Shown: positions 1 to 11,175, counted from the first letter of the stretch. The stretch is 64,000 bases of DNA from Pseudomonas sp. R37(2017) (GCF_002113375.1 NZ_NEHO01000002.1:310001-374000), one strand, 5' to 3'. Notes: a model not told the origin generated them from the sequence alone. Program-made: numbers and translations.

Positions 1-2
1 GC

Positions 3-1841
3 TTTCAGTCACTGGCCGCACCTGCCGAAGGTGCGCCGCAGGCGCTGCACTTGCTCGATTACATCGGCGCGGATTACCCGGACACGGTGCAGGCGGGCAG
101 CATCATGGACCAGGCCGGATTTCACGCGCAGCAAGAGTCGGTCAAGACGCTGGGAAGTTTGATGGCGGGCCTGCCGGCCAAACCGGAAAAAACTGCACTG
201 GAGCAAAGCCTGGTCACGCTGGGGAATTCAATCGGCGCCCGTCAGGACGGTGCCGACGTCACTCGCCAGGCCCGGCAACTGGGTGCGAAGCTGGCCGTGG
301 CCTATGAAGTCAGTCAGGCCCCGATCATTACGCCAGACCCGTCGCGTGGGGCGCCGCTGTACGCTCAGCATTGTTCGGTCTGCCATGGCGACACGGGCGC
401 CGGAGACGGCCCGGCAGGTGTCGGCATGACGCCAGCGCCATCCAATCTGCGCGATGCCGCGCGGCTGGATCGACTAAGTCTCTACGCGCTCTACGGCGCC
501 TTGGGCCAGGGCATTGAAGGTACGGACATGCCAGCCTTTGCCGACCAACTGGATGATCGCCAGCGTTGGGACCTGGCCACCTACATCGCCAGCTTCAGTG
601 TCGACCCGGCGACAGCCCAGGCTGAGAAGACCTACAACATTGCCGACCTGGCTCGTCGGACCCCGGCCGAAGTGCAGGCTGTAGAAGGCCCGCAAGCCGC
701 CGCGACGTTTCGTGCCCAGCGCGCGCAGCCACCGCAGGCCAAGCGTGGCCCGGCACAATTGCTCGACTACACCGCAGCCACGCTGGACAAGAGCGTCGCG
801 GCGTATCGCGCCGGCGAGCACGACCAGGCTTATGACTTATCGGTAGCGGCGTATCTGGAAGGCTTCGAGCTGGTCGAAAGCTCGCTGGACAACATTGACG
901 CCAACGTCCGTAAAGACACCGAAAAATCCCTGATGGCCTACCGTCAGTCGTTACAGGATGGCCTGCCGGTGACAGACGTCGAGCAGCGTCTGGACGCGGC
1001 CAAGGCCAAGTTGAAGGCGTCAGCCGATCTGTTGGGCAGCGACGGTTTGAGCTGGTCGCTGAGTTACATCTCCGGCTTGCTGATTCTGCTGCGCGAAGGC
1101 CTGGAAGCGATTCTGGTGCTGGCGGCGATCCTGGCTTTCCTGCGTAACACGGGTCAGCAGGCGGCGGTGCGCAGCGTCAACGTCGGTTGGGGCCTGGCCT
1201 TTCTGGCGGGGCTGGGTACCTGGGCGCTGGCAGCCTATGTGATTGATGTCAGCGGCTCGCAGCGTGAATTGCTGGAAGGCGCGACAGCGCTGTTTGCCAG
1301 CGTCATGGTGTTGTGGCTGGGCGTGTGGATGCATGACCGTCGTCACGCGGCGGCCTGGCAGGATTACATCAAGACCAGCCTGGTGGGCGGCGGCGGGCGT
1401 TTCGGCTTCGCGATCCTGGCGTTTTTCTCGGTGTATCGCGAACTGTTCGAAGTGATCCTGTTCTACGAAACCCTGTGGCTGCAGGCGGGGCCAGCGGGGC
1501 ATAACGCGGTGCTGGCCGGTGGGGCCACGGCGCTGGTGCTGCTGATCGGCCTGGCCTGGGTGATTTTGCGCGGTTCGGCGAAGCTGCCGCTGGCGCTATT
1601 CTTCAGCATCAACGCTGGTCTGTTGTGCGCCTTGTCGGTGGTGTTTGCCGGACATGGCGTGAAAGCGCTGCAGGAAGCCGGGATCTTCGGCACTCGGCCT
1701 GTGCCGTTCTTTGAATTCGACTGGCTGGGGATCCACGCCGATGCCTATTCGCTGAGTGCCCAGGCTGTGGCGATCCTTGCGATTGTCCTGCTTTATGGGC
1801 GTAGTCGGGTGGCTGAGCGGCAGCGGGTGCAGGTTTCTTGA
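3..1841 (+). CDS. Cytochrome c / FTR1 family iron permease (5' end cut off)
   Basis: High-affinity iron permease of the FTR1 family with a periplasmic cytochrome c domain ahead of the membrane part. The reading frame is open from the first bases of the window, so the true start lies upstream; an internal ATG at 51 is not the start. A CxxCH haem-binding motif (CSVCHG) sits near nt 370. A helical linker follows. The hydrophobic region from about nt 1045 carries the FTR1 signature REGLEA near nt 1093 and a second RELFE motif near nt 1440, the acidic pairs that bind iron in this family. The fusion suggests that iron is oxidised or electrons are handled at the site of import; that part is inference. 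No partner gene lies downstream, where a REP pair follows the stop codon. Confidence 0.9.
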   Translation, partial: FQSLAAPAEGAPQALHLLDYIGADYPDTVQAGSIMDQAGFHAQQESVKTLGSLMAGLPAKPEKTALEQSLVTLGNSIGARQDGADVTRQARQLGAKLAVAYEVSQAPIITPDPSRGAPLYAQHCSVCHGDTGAGDGPAGVGMTPAPSNLRDAARLDRLSLYALYGALGQGIEGTDMPAFADQLDDRQRWDLATYIASFSVDPATAQAEKTYNIADLARRTPAEVQAVEGPQAAATFRAQRAQPPQAKRGPAQLLDYTAATLDKSVAAYRAGEHDQAYDLSVAAYLEGFELVESSLDNIDANVRKDTEKSLMAYRQSLQDGLPVTDVEQRLDAAKAKLKASADLLGSDGLSWSLSYISGLLILLREGLEAILVLAAILAFLRNTGQQAAVRSVNVGWGLAFLAGLGTWALAAYVIDVSGSQRELLEGATALFASVMVLWLGVWMHDRRHAAAWQDYIKTSLVGGGGRFGFAILAFFSVYRELFEVILFYETLWLQAGPAGHNAVLAGGATALVLLIGLAWVILRGSAKLPLALFFSINAGLLCALSVVFAGHGVKALQEAGIFGTRPVPFFEFDWLGIHADAYSLSAQAVAILAIVLLYGRSRVAERQRVQVS

Positions 1842-1885
1842 ACAGCACTCGCTGGATCGGATACTCACGCGGCTAGCCCGCAAAC

Positions 1886-1998
1886 TGTAGGAGCGGGTGC
1901 CCGCTTGCGGCAAGCTCGCGATGGACGTCAACGATGACACAGGCAACCTGACACTCCACGGTGTCTGGTCTTCCATCGCGAGCATGCTCGCTCCTACA
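1886..1998. repeat. REP pair (GTAGGAGCGG...CGCTCCTACA type)
   Basis: Two inverted REP palindromes, each with a short hairpin core, facing each other across about 60 bases. They lie between the converging ends of the FTR1 gene and elbB. The same element recurs through the window. Confidence 0.85.
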
Positions 1999-2012
1999 AG
2001 TCCTGAACCGTG

Positions 2013-2681
2013 TCAGGCATCGTTTTCGTGGGTCAACTCCAGTACCCGGTCGACCAGCTTGTTGATCCCGGATGCCACTTCACTGATCGATTGCGCCAGC
2101 ATGTAAGCCGGGGTGCTCACCAGTTTGCGCGCCTTGTCTTCGACGATGTCATTGACCGCGCAATCGGTATGGGTCGCACCCATCTTGTTCATCGCGGCAG
2201 CGGTGTCGGTGTCATTACCAATGGTGCAGGTAACGCCGGGGCCATAGATCTTCGCTGCCAGGGCCGGGGAAATGCACATCAGGCCTACCGGTTTGCCGGC
2301 CTCGGCAAAGGCTTCGGTCAGCGCCAGGACATCCGCTTGAACGGTGCAGCCGGCACCTTCGATGGCGAAGTTGGACAGGTTCTTGGCCGAGCCGAAGCCG
2401 CCGGGCACGATCAGCGCGTCGAATTCATCGACGTCCGCGTCACGGATATCCTTGATGTTGCCCCGGGCAATCCGCGCCGATTCCACCAGCACATTGCGCG
2501 ATTCGGGCATTTCTTCGCCGGTCAGGTGATTGATCACATGCAACTGCTCGATGTTCGGTGCGAAACATTGCACCTGGGCTCCGCGCTGGTCCAGGCGCAG
2601 CAAGGTGATGATGCTCTCGTGGAGCTCGGCGCCGTCGTACACGCCACAACCGGAAAGTATCACTGCAACTTTTTTGCTCAT
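2013..2681 (-). CDS. elbB: Isoprenoid biosynthesis glyoxalase ElbB
   Basis: DJ-1/PfpI superfamily protein of the ElbB type, 222 residues, the usual length. ElbB of E. coli has glyoxalase III-like activity on small dicarbonyls and was linked to isoprenoid production. The start MSKKVAVILSGCGVYDG and the nucleophile-elbow segment GKPVGLMCISPALA are visible; C136 would be the catalytic cysteine. It is read alone from the minus strand, with a REP pair beyond its stop and the divergent sterol-desaturase-like gene upstream, so it is probably monocistronic. The exact physiological substrate in Pseudomonas is not shown by the sequence. Confidence 0.93.
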   Translation of the reverse strand: MSKKVAVILSGCGVYDGAELHESIITLLRLDQRGAQVQCFAPNIEQLHVINHLTGEEMPESRNVLVESARIARGNIKDIRDADVDEFDALIVPGGFGSAKNLSNFAIEGAGCTVQADVLALTEAFAEAGKPVGLMCISPALAAKIYGPGVTCTIGNDTDTAAAMNKMGATHTDCAVNDIVEDKARKLVSTPAYMLAQSISEVASGINKLVDRVLELTHENDA

Positions 2682-2796
2682 GGGCTTTTCTCCAGATTCA
2701 TGGCGTCAAATGTCCACTAATTTGTCACTCGTTGCCATAGCGTTGATTCACGCTTGCACATAATGTCGGTCTTCAAGATTCCGACCAGGGCGCGCC

Positions 2797-4032
2797 ATGG
2801 AGTTCATTCTGTATGCGGTGCCGTTCTTCTTCGTGCTGATCGCCGTCGAACTGTTGGCCGACCGTTGGCGCGGGGTGAGCAATTATCGGCTGGCGGACGC
2901 GATCAACAGCATCAGCACCGGCGTGCTGTCGACCACCACGGGCTTGCTGACCAAAGGCGTGGGGTTGCTGACCTACGCGTTCGCCCTCAAGCATGTGGCG
3001 CTGTTCGAGTTGTCGGCCGACAGTGTCTGGACCTGGGTGTTTGCCTTCGTCTTCTACGATTTCTGCTACTACTGGCTGCATCGCTTGGGCCACGAACGCA
3101 ACATCCTCTGGGCCGCGCATTCGGTGCATCACCAGAGCGAGGACTACAACCTGTCCACGGCGTTGCGCCAGACCAGCACCGGATTCCTCCTGAGCTGGAT
3201 CTTCTATCTGCCGATGGCCGTGTCTGGCGTGCCGCTGTTGGTGTTCGTCAGTGTTGCGGCGCTGAACCTGCTGTATCAGTTCTGGGTGCACACCCGACAC
3301 ATTCCCAAGCTTGGCTGGTTCGAATGGTTCTTCGTCACGCCATCCAATCATCGGGCTCACCATGCACAGAACGCTCTCTACATGGATCGCAACTACGGTG
3401 GTGTGTTCATTGTTTGGGACCGTCTGTTCGGCTCGTTCCAGGAAGAAGACGACAACGAGCCGGTGATCTTCGGCGTGACCACACCGTTGGCGAGCTGGAA
3501 TCCTGTGTGGGCGAATGTGCAGTTCTATGCGCAGTTGTGGGCGGATGCACGGCGTGCCGACAGCACCTGGGACAAACTTCGGATCTGGTTCATGCGCACC
3601 GGTTGGCGTCCGGCGGACGTGGCCGCCAAATACCCGATGCACAAGCCGGACCTGAGCCTTTTCCGCAAATTCGAGGTGCCGCTGGACGGACGTCAGCAGC
3701 TCTACGTGCTGTTGCAGTTCTGCGTCTACATCGCGCTGGGCAGTTATCTGATGAGCCTTGAGCCGAAGCTGCCAGTCACCGCCCTGGTGTTGGGCTGGAG
3801 CTCAGTGGCGTTCGGTCTGTTTGTGCTGGGCGTGGCCCTGGAAAATCGCCCGTGGGCGTTGAAGCTGGAGCTGCTGCGGCTGGCATCGAATCTGCCATTG
3901 GCATGGCTGGCTCCGCTGGTGGGGCTGTGGCCGGCCAGCGCGGTGGGCTGGATCGGCCTGCTCGCTTACAGTCTGTTGAGCGGTATCGGCCTCTACTGTT
4001 GTAGAAACCGCATCACTCGGTTGGCGTCGTAG
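2797..4032 (+). CDS. Sterol desaturase / fatty acid hydroxylase family membrane protein
   Basis: Integral membrane di-iron oxygenase of the fatty acid hydroxylase superfamily, 411 residues. The histidine clusters that bind the two irons are present: HRLGH (H95, H99), HSVHH (H108, H111, H112) and HRAHH (H185, H188, H189), with HTRH at 165-168. Several hydrophobic segments surround them, and a C-terminal extension of about 130 residues carries more membrane segments. Members hydroxylate or desaturate lipids; the substrate here cannot be read from the sequence. The last 20 bases overlap the end of the convergent dedA-like gene. Confidence 0.88.
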   Translation: MEFILYAVPFFFVLIAVELLADRWRGVSNYRLADAINSISTGVLSTTTGLLTKGVGLLTYAFALKHVALFELSADSVWTWVFAFVFYDFCYYWLHRLGHERNILWAAHSVHHQSEDYNLSTALRQTSTGFLLSWIFYLPMAVSGVPLLVFVSVAALNLLYQFWVHTRHIPKLGWFEWFFVTPSNHRAHHAQNALYMDRNYGGVFIVWDRLFGSFQEEDDNEPVIFGVTTPLASWNPVWANVQFYAQLWADARRADSTWDKLRIWFMRTGWRPADVAAKYPMHKPDLSLFRKFEVPLDGRQQLYVLLQFCVYIALGSYLMSLEPKLPVTALVLGWSSVAFGLFVLGVALENRPWALKLELLRLASNLPLAWLAPLVGLWPASAVGWIGLLAYSLLSGIGLYCCRNRITRLAS

Positions 4033-4645
4033 GACCTTCGATCTTGCTTCGTTCGGCCTTCATGGCTTGCTCGTCGGCGTAGATCTGTTTGGCCAGGCGG
4101 GCATTCTTGAGGCGCCGACGCAACCACAGTACAAAGCCCAGGACCAGCAGGGCGCCGAGCACCCAGAGTTCATACTTCTTCACGCTGCCGAGTATGCCTT
4201 CGAGCACTGCGCCGAAATGGTACGCGGCCGCCGCCAATGCCGCAGCCCAGATCGCCGCACCGATGCCGTTGAGCAGCAGGTAACGGCCCGGCGGATAGCC
4301 CGACAGGCCGATGGCCACCGGCATGACCGTGCGCAAACCGTAGACGAAGCGGAAGCTCAGCACCCAGATGTCCGGATGCTTGCGAATGTGTTCCAGTGCC
4401 CGGTCACCCATCATTTGCCAGCGCGGCTTGCGCGCCAGCAGCTTGCGGCCGTGCTTGCGCCCCAGGAAATACCACAGTTGGTCGCCGGCGTAGCTGCCGA
4501 AGAAGGCCACGATCATCACCAGGTTCAAGTCCATGTATCCACGGAACGCGAGGAAACCCGCGAGTACCAGGATGGTTTCGCCTTCGAAGAACGTGCCTAG
4601 AAAGAGGGCAAAGTAGCCGAAGTCATGCAGAAATTGTTGGAGCAT
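4013..4645 (-). CDS. DedA family inner membrane protein
   Basis: Multi-pass inner membrane protein of the DedA family (210 residues, usual size). The family motif around residues 18-60 (FLGTFFEGETILVLAGFLA and the later GSYAGDQLWYFLGRKHG) and the R-x-x-x-G segment (RFVYGLRTVMPVAIGLSGYP) are visible. DedA proteins are needed for membrane potential homeostasis, and some members flip undecaprenyl phosphate or phospholipids. The C-terminus is basic and hydrophilic. The stop codon region overlaps the 3' end of the convergent sterol-desaturase-like gene by 20 bp. The gene is divergent from hemB across a 207-bp gap. Confidence 0.9.
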   Translation of the reverse strand: MLQQFLHDFGYFALFLGTFFEGETILVLAGFLAFRGYMDLNLVMIVAFFGSYAGDQLWYFLGRKHGRKLLARKPRWQMMGDRALEHIRKHPDIWVLSFRFVYGLRTVMPVAIGLSGYPPGRYLLLNGIGAAIWAAALAAAAYHFGAVLEGILGSVKKYELWVLGALLVLGFVLWLRRRLKNARLAKQIYADEQAMKAERSKIEGPTTPTE

Positions 4646-4779
4646 TGTCTGGGTGCTGGCGAAATGAACGCGAAGCCTAACCCTTCGGACACATTCAGGA
4701 AAGTGTCCAAATGTGTCTCGACGTGAACATTTCCTACAACGACAATGGAATGCGGCTACGTGTCACATCGTGCACATAA

Positions 4780-4813
4780 CTGTAATACGTTAGTCATAAT
4801 AGCCGCTTATAAC
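4780..4813 (+). promoter_or_regulatory. Candidate Pho box and -10 element before hemB-ppk
   Basis: CTGTAAT (4780-4786), a 4-bp spacer, then TAGTCAT (4791-4797) resemble the two 7-bp half sites of a PhoB box (CTGTCAT, 11-bp period), with 6/7 and 5/7 matches. Ten bases further on is TATAAC (4808-4813), the spacing expected between a Pho box and a -10 hexamer. No good -35 is needed in such promoters. This fits phosphate-starvation control of the downstream hemB-ppk pair but is a by-eye match only. Confidence 0.5.
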
Positions 4814-4831
4814 TGTCACGCTCGCCCGTAA

Positions 4832-5866
<1,035 letters not shown>

Positions 5867-5884
5867 CCCTCCCAGGAACATGTG

Positions 5885-8107
5885 ATGAATACCGAAGGAC
5901 TCACTGAAGTTGCCGTACAAGATGCTCAACCCGTGGTAGAGCAAATCGCCGAGACCCCGCCGGAACTGGAGCCTGCTTCGCCAGTGGTGGTAGCCGAAGC
6001 CGCTGCGGCGGCACCGGCGATTGCCATACCCGGTCTGGATGACAGCAGCCTGTACATCCACCGCGAGCTGTCGCAACTACAGTTCAACATCCGCGTGCTG
6101 GAACAGGCGCTGGACGAGTCCTATCCATTGCTGGAGCGGCTGAAGTTTCTGCTGATCTTCTCCAGCAACCTGGACGAGTTCTTCGAGATTCGCGTCGCCG
6201 GCCTGAAGAAGCAGATCACCTTCGCCCGTGAACAGGCGGGCGCCGATGGTCTGCAACCGCATCAGGCGTTGGCGCGCATCAGCGAACTGGTGCATGGTCA
6301 CGTCGACCGTCAGTACGCGATCCTCAACGACATTCTGTTGCCGGAACTGGAGAAACATCAGGTCCGTTTCATCCGTCGCCGCCACTGGACGACCAAACTG
6401 AAAACCTGGGTCCGTCGCTATTTCCGCGACGAGATCGCACCGATCATTACTCCGATCGGCCTCGACCCGACTCACCCGTTCCCGTTGCTGGTGAACAAGA
6501 GCCTGAACTTTATCGTCGAGCTCGAAGGTATCGATGCCTTCGGTCGCGACTCCGGTCTGGCGATCATTCCGGCACCGCGCCTGCTGCCGCGGATCATCAA
6601 GGTTCCGGAAGAGGTCGGTGGCTCTGGCGACAACTATGTGTTCCTGTCGTCGATGATCCACGCCCATGCCGATGACCTGTTCCAGGGCATGAAGGTCAAG
6701 GGCTGCTACCAGTTCCGCCTGACCCGAAACGCCGACCTGGCACTGGACTCCGAAGACGTAGAAGACCTGGCCCGCGCCTTGCGCGGTGAACTGTTCTCCC
6801 GTCGCTACGGTGACGCAGTTCGCCTGGAAGTGGCCGACACCTGCCCGAAACACCTCTCCGACTACCTGCTCAAGCAGTTCAACCTGGGCGAGACCGAGCT
6901 GTATCAGGTCAACGGTCCGGTGAACCTGACGCGTCTGTTCAGCATCACGGGGCTGGACAGCCAGCGTGAACTGCAGCATCTGCCGTTCACCCCGCAGATT
7001 CCGAAGCTGCTGCAGAACAGCGAGAACATTTTCAGCGTGATCAGCAAGCAGGACATCCTGCTGTTGCACCCGTTCGAATCGTTCACCCCAGTGGTCGACC
7101 TGCTTCGCCAGGCCGCCAAGGATCCGCATGTGTTGGCGGTGCGCCAGACCCTGTATCGCTCCGGCGCCAACTCGGAAATCGTCGATGCGCTGGTGGATGC
7201 GGCACGCAACGGCAAGGAAGTCACTGCGGTGATCGAGTTGCGTGCGCGGTTCGACGAAGAGTCCAACCTGCAATTGGCCAGCCGCCTGCAAGCGGCCGGT
7301 GCGGTGGTGATCTACGGCGTGGTCGGCTTCAAGACCCACGCCAAGATGATGCTGATTCTGCGGCGCGAAGCGGGTGAAATCGTCCGTTACGCGCACCTCG
7401 GCACCGGTAACTACCATGCCGGTAACGCGCGCCTGTACACCGACTACAGCCTGCTGACTTCCGACGACGCCTTGTGCGAAGACGTCGGCAAACTGTTCAG
7501 CCAGCTGATCGGCATGGGCAAGACACTGCGCATGAAGAAGTTGCTGCACGCGCCGTTCACCCTGAAGAAGGGCATGCTCGACATGATTGCCCGCGAAACC
7601 CAGTTCGCCCTCGACGGCAAGCCGGCGCACATCATCGCCAAGTTCAACTCGCTGACCGATCCGAAGATCATCCGCGCGCTGTACAAGGCCAGCCAGTCGG
7701 GCGTGCGCATCGACCTGGTGGTGCGCGGCATGTGCTGCCTGCGGCCGGGCATCGCCGGGGTTTCCCACAACATCCACGTGCGCTCGATCATCGGCCGCTT
7801 CCTGGAACACACCCGGGTCTTCTACTTCCTCAACGGCGGCGACGAGCAGATGTTCCTGTCCAGTGCCGACTGGATGGAGCGCAACCTCGACAAGCGTGTC
7901 GAGACGTGCTTCCCGGTGGAGGGCAAGAAGCTGATCATGCGGGTCAAGAAAGAGCTGGAGTTGTATCTGACCGATAACACCCACAGCTGGAGCCTGCAGT
8001 CGGACGGTCGTTACATCCGTAATACACCGACCGGCAACCAGAACCCACGCAGTGCCCAGGCGACATTGCTGGAGCGCTTGGGTAGCCCGATCCTGGCTGT
8101 GCGGTAA
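5885..8107 (+). CDS. ppk: Polyphosphate kinase 1
   Basis: Makes inorganic polyphosphate reversibly from ATP. 740 residues from the ATG at 5885; a GTG directly before it (5882) could also serve. The protein has a family-typical N domain, head domain and two phospholipase D-like C domains. Histidine motifs seen are GFKTHAK (H near residue 484), HLGTGNYH (near 500-510) and [10 protein letters not shown] (near 641), followed by [10 protein letters not shown]. The first corresponds to the autophosphorylated histidine. An N-terminal extension of about 50 residues rich in Ala, Pro and Val precedes the conserved region. It follows hemB by 18 bp and faces ppx across a REP pair. Confidence 0.97.
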   Translation: MNTEGLTEVAVQDAQPVVEQIAETPPELEPASPVVVAEAAAAAPAIAIPGLDDSSLYIHRELSQLQFNIRVLEQALDESYPLLERLKFLLIFSSNLDEFFEIRVAGLKKQITFAREQAGADGLQPHQALARISELVHGHVDRQYAILNDILLPELEKHQVRFIRRRHWTTKLKTWVRRYFRDEIAPIITPIGLDPTHPFPLLVNKSLNFIVELEGIDAFGRDSGLAIIPAPRLLPRIIKVPEEVGGSGDNYVFLSSMIHAHADDLFQGMKVKGCYQFRLTRNADLALDSEDVEDLARALRGELFSRRYGDAVRLEVADTCPKHLSDYLLKQFNLGETELYQVNGPVNLTRLFSITGLDSQRELQHLPFTPQIPKLLQNSENIFSVISKQDILLLHPFESFTPVVDLLRQAAKDPHVLAVRQTLYRSGANSEIVDALVDAARNGKEVTAVIELRARFDEESNLQLASRLQAAGAVVIYGVVGFKTHAKMMLILRREAGEIVRYAHLGTGNYHAGNARLYTDYSLLTSDDALCEDVGKLFSQLIGMGKTLRMKKLLHAPFTLKKGMLDMIARETQFALDGKPAHIIAKFNSLTDPKIIRALYKASQSGVRIDLVVRGMCCLRPGIAGVSHNIHVRSIIGRFLEHTRVFYFLNGGDEQMFLSSADWMERNLDKRVETCFPVEGKKLIMRVKKELELYLTDNTHSWSLQSDGRYIRNTPTGNQNPRSAQATLLERLGSPILAVR

Positions 8108-8118
8108 CGCATAAACCC

Positions 8119-8222
8119 TGTAGGAGCGGGTGCCCGCTTGCGGCATGCTGGCGATAGCGGAGTGTCAGTTGACATCAATGTTGGCTGATCCGACGCCATC
8201 GCGAGCATGCTCGCTCCTACAG
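8119..8222. repeat. REP pair between ppk and ppx
   Basis: Inverted pair beginning TGTAGGAGCGGGTGCCCGC and ending in CGCTCCTACAG. It fills the gap between the converging ppk and ppx genes and could stop transcription from both sides. Confidence 0.85.
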
Positions 8223-8227
8223 GGGGG

Positions 8228-9730
8228 CTAGCGGGCGGTCAGCACGATATCAACCCGTGTCAGCCATTGCGCTTCAATTTCAAAGTCGGCCTGGGTCAGC
8301 TGGTTTTCGTCCAGCCAGTTTTCCGGGAACACCACTTCCAGGTGGTTGTCATGGGCGTTCAGTTCCACCTGGGGCATTTGCTGGGTGCCGCGGATGTGGT
8401 GGAACAGGATCGCAAAGCGCAGCAGCACGCACAGGCGAATCAGCTTGGTGCCGTCGTCGCCGAACTCGGCGAACTTGTCCTTGGGAATGTTGCGCCGGTG
8501 GCCGCGCACCAGTAGCGCGAGCATCAACTGGTCTTCGCGGGAGAAGCCGGCGAGGTCGGAGTGCTCGATCAGGTAGGCGCCATGCTTGTGGTACTGGTAG
8601 TGAGCGATGTCCAGGCCAACCTCATGGACCTTGGCCGCCCAGCCGAGCAGTTCGCGCCAGACGCCGTCTTCCAGATCCCAGTCCGCGGCCACCTGGTCGA
8701 ACGCATGCAACGCCTTGCGCTCGACCCGAACCACCTGTTCCTGATCGACGTGGTAGCGCTCCATCAGCGAAGTGAGGGTGCGTTCGCGCACGTCTTCGTG
8801 ATGATGGCGGCCCAGCAGGTCATAGAGCACGCCCTCGCGCAGGGCGCCTTCGCAGTGATCCATGCGTTGCAGTTCGAGGGAGTCGAAGATCGCTTCGAGG
8901 ATCGCCAGGCCCGCCGGGAAGATCGCCCGGCGATCCGGCTTGATGCCGTCGAAATCGATTTTCTCGACGTCGCCCAGCTTGATCAGTTTGCGCTTGAGCC
9001 ACGCCAGGCCTTCGGCATTGACCTCGCCGGTGCCGTGGCCGCCAGCCTTCAGCGCCAGACCGATGGCGCGGATGGTGCCCGAGGAGCCGATGGCTTCATC
9101 CCAGGTCAGGCGGTGCAGGGCGTGCTCGATACTCATGATCTCCAGCCGCGCCGCAGTGTACGCCTGGGCGTAGCGGGCCGGGGTGATCTTGCCGTCCTTG
9201 AAATAGCGCTGGGTATAGCTGACGCAGCCCATCTGCAGGCTTTCGCGCAGCAGCGGTTCGAAGCGCTGGCCAATGATGAATTCGGTGCTGCCGCCGCCAA
9301 TGTCGGCCACCAGGCGCTTGCCCGGGGTGTCAGCGAGGGTGTGGGACACGCCGAGGTAGATCAGGCGCGCTTCTTCACGACCGGAGATGACTTCCACCGG
9401 GTGGCCGAGGATTTCTTCGGCGCGATGGATGAATTCGGCGCGGTTGCGGGCTTCGCGCAGGGCGTTGGTGCCGACGATGCGAACGGCGCCGGAGGGCATG
9501 CCGCTGATCAGTTGGGCGAAGCGCTTGAGGCAGTCGAGCCCGCGCTGCATCGATTCTTCGCTGAGGTGGCGTTCTTCGTCGATGCCAGCGGCCAGCTGAA
9601 CCTTCTCCCCGAGACGCTCGAGAATACGGATCTCGCCGTTCTGGGCCTTGGCCACGACCATGTGAAAACTGTTGGAGCCCAGGTCGATTGCAGCGATCAG
9701 GGACAGATTCTTGGCTTGGGATTGCGGCAT
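8228..9730 (-). CDS. ppx: Exopolyphosphatase
   Basis: Ppx/GppA phosphatase that removes terminal phosphates from polyphosphate, the counterpart of the convergent ppk. The ASKHA-type phosphate-binding motif [15 protein letters not shown] is at residues 14-28, and the second motif [12 protein letters not shown] lies near residue 140. The C-terminal half is an HD-like helical domain. The start at 9730 ([11 protein letters not shown]) gives 500 residues, the usual length; a longer reading frame runs back to 9868 but the extra residues are unlike the family and overlap the permease gene behind it. Confidence 0.95.
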   Translation of the reverse strand: MPQSQAKNLSLIAAIDLGSNSFHMVVAKAQNGEIRILERLGEKVQLAAGIDEERHLSEESMQRGLDCLKRFAQLISGMPSGAVRIVGTNALREARNRAEFIHRAEEILGHPVEVISGREEARLIYLGVSHTLADTPGKRLVADIGGGSTEFIIGQRFEPLLRESLQMGCVSYTQRYFKDGKITPARYAQAYTAARLEIMSIEHALHRLTWDEAIGSSGTIRAIGLALKAGGHGTGEVNAEGLAWLKRKLIKLGDVEKIDFDGIKPDRRAIFPAGLAILEAIFDSLELQRMDHCEGALREGVLYDLLGRHHHEDVRERTLTSLMERYHVDQEQVVRVERKALHAFDQVAADWDLEDGVWRELLGWAAKVHEVGLDIAHYQYHKHGAYLIEHSDLAGFSREDQLMLALLVRGHRRNIPKDKFAEFGDDGTKLIRLCVLLRFAILFHHIRGTQQMPQVELNAHDNHLEVVFPENWLDENQLTQADFEIEAQWLTRVDIVLTAR

Positions 9731-9842
9731 GGTCGGGGTCTCGGTCGATAACCTCGACATCGTGCCACGATCAAAGGCTGCCGCCAACGCGCAGTGTTCA
9801 AAGCCTTGATCCTGGGCAGTTACAACGCGGACTGATGCTCGG

Positions 9843-10493
9843 TTAATCGCGAGCAGTTTCGCTCCCACATCGGGTTGTGGTGTTCTGGGCGAACAGCTGC
9901 TGACCGATCCAGTTCAGCAGCTGGCGCGTTATCAGTGCCATGCACAGGTACATCAGTGCGGTCAGGGCGTAGGTTTCGAAGGCGCGCGCATTGCGCGATT
10001 GAATGACATCGGCGACGAAGCTCAGCTCCTGGGTAGAGATCAGGGAACACACCGACGAGCCGAGCATGACGATGATGATCTGGTTGCTCAGGGCCGGCCA
10101 GGCGTTGCTCAGGGCGGGACGCAGGGCTTCGACGCGAGGCCGGGGAGTGGTCTGGAGGCTGTCGCGGATGATGTCCGTGGCATGTGCACCCAGGTTGATT
10201 ACCATCGCCAATGCCGCGGCCTGCCAAGGTGAGATCGGCACGCCGAGGGCTGGCAGGCCAAAGAAGATGCACAGCAGTTGCATCAGGAACGGCGTATTGC
10301 GAATCAGCTCGACATAGACGCCGAAAATCGCAGCGAACGGGCGGATGTTCCTCGCCCGCACCAGCGCACCAAGGGCGCCGATGCTCAGCCCGAGCACCGC
10401 GCCGATGGCCGTCAGCTCGAGGGTGAACTGCGCGCCGCGCAACAGCAGTTCAGTGTTGCCCACCATTGGCAGGAAATCGGACTGATAAGCCAT
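9843..10493 (-). CDS. Amino-acid-type ABC transporter permease lacking the EAA loop
   Basis: Inner membrane permease of the His/Glu/polar amino acid class (216 residues). The N-terminal signature [16 protein letters not shown], the [13 protein letters not shown] motif (61-73) and the C-terminal [21 protein letters not shown] are intact. Between residues 122 and 125 the chain passes from PRVEA directly to [15 protein letters not shown]. Relatives have about 18 more residues there, containing the cytoplasmic EAA loop (EAxxxLGLxxxxxFRxVxLP) that docks on the ATPase. The frame stays open, so this looks like an in-frame deletion of a key element. No binding protein or ATPase gene is adjacent. It may be inactive or a dying gene. 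Start chosen at [10 protein letters not shown]. Confidence 0.75.
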   Translation of the reverse strand: MAYQSDFLPMVGNTELLLRGAQFTLELTAIGAVLGLSIGALGALVRARNIRPFAAIFGVYVELIRNTPFLMQLLCIFFGLPALGVPISPWQAAALAMVINLGAHATDIIRDSLQTTPRPRVEALRPALSNAWPALSNQIIIVMLGSSVCSLISTQELSFVADVIQSRNARAFETYALTALMYLCMALITRQLLNWIGQQLFAQNTTTRCGSETARD

Positions 10494-10845
10494 GGTGTGT
10501 CCTCGAATCGGCCGCAAGTGAGATCTGCGATTCGATACAGCACGTGCCATGCCAGCCTGTGTCCGAGCGCACCACACGGGCTATCGGACTATTAATAGCC
10601 ATGCGACGTGCACCGCAATAGCGCATTGTCGATGTGCTGTGAACGCCTTTGGGGCCGGAAACGGAAAAGACCGTTCATCCGGGCCGAGCGGTCACCAGGA
10701 TCAGCCAGAACGCCACACTGCGGGACCTTGGCTATACACAGACTCATGAAACACCATAGCGAGACTCAATCATCTGCACCTTCCTGAACGAGGGAAGGGC
10801 GGCTATGATGGGCCACGTTTTTTTGCTTACAACCTGGAGAATTCC
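10494..10845. other. 352-bp intergenic gap with the trxA promoter
   Basis: The gap lies between the divergent permease gene and trxA. TATGAT at 10804-10809 is a plausible -10 for trxA, 37 bases before its start; no convincing -35 is seen. I find no conserved small gene or RNA here. Confidence 0.5.
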
Positions 10846-11175
10846 ATGAGCAGCGATCTTATCAAACACGTTAGCGATGCTAGCTTCGAGGCTGACGTAC
10901 TCAAGGCCGAAGGCGCTGTACTGGTCGACTACTGGGCAGAGTGGTGCGGCCCTTGCAAAATGATCGCTCCGGTTCTGGACGAAATTGCCGAGACTTACAA
11001 AGGCAAGCTGACCGTTGCCAAGCTGAACATCGACGAGAACCAGGAAACCCCGGCCAAGCATGGCGTGCGTGGTATCCCGACTCTGATGCTGTTCAAGAAC
11101 GGCAACGTTGAAGCGACCAAGGTCGGCGCCCTGTCGAAGTCGCAACTGGCTGCTTTCCTCGACGCCAACATCTAA
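10846..11175 (+). CDS. trxA: Thioredoxin 1
   Basis: Cytoplasmic disulfide reductase, 109 residues. The active site WCGPCK is at residues 33-38, with C34 and C37. The cis-proline segment [12 protein letters not shown] is also present. It is reduced by thioredoxin reductase, which is encoded elsewhere, and it supplies ribonucleotide reductase, peroxiredoxins and PAPS reductase. A strong ribosome site (CCTGGAG) precedes the start, and an intrinsic terminator follows the stop. The neighbour rho is downstream in the same direction but probably has its own promoter. Confidence 0.98.
   Translation: MSSDLIKHVSDASFEADVLKAEGAVLVDYWAEWCGPCKMIAPVLDEIAETYKGKLTVAKLNIDENQETPAKHGVRGIPTLMLFKNGNVEATKVGALSKSQLAAFLDANI

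Noticed and set aside
2754..3761. 335-codon frame overlapping the sterol-desaturase-like gene on the same strand
   Set aside because: Out-of-frame shadow; the other frame has the histidine clusters.
6077..8146. 689-codon antisense frame opposite ppk
   Set aside because: Shadow of ppk; no domain and abnormal residue composition.
9731..9868. N-terminal extension of ppx
   Set aside because: Extra residues are unlike Ppx and would overlap the permease gene; the ATG at 9730 fits the family.
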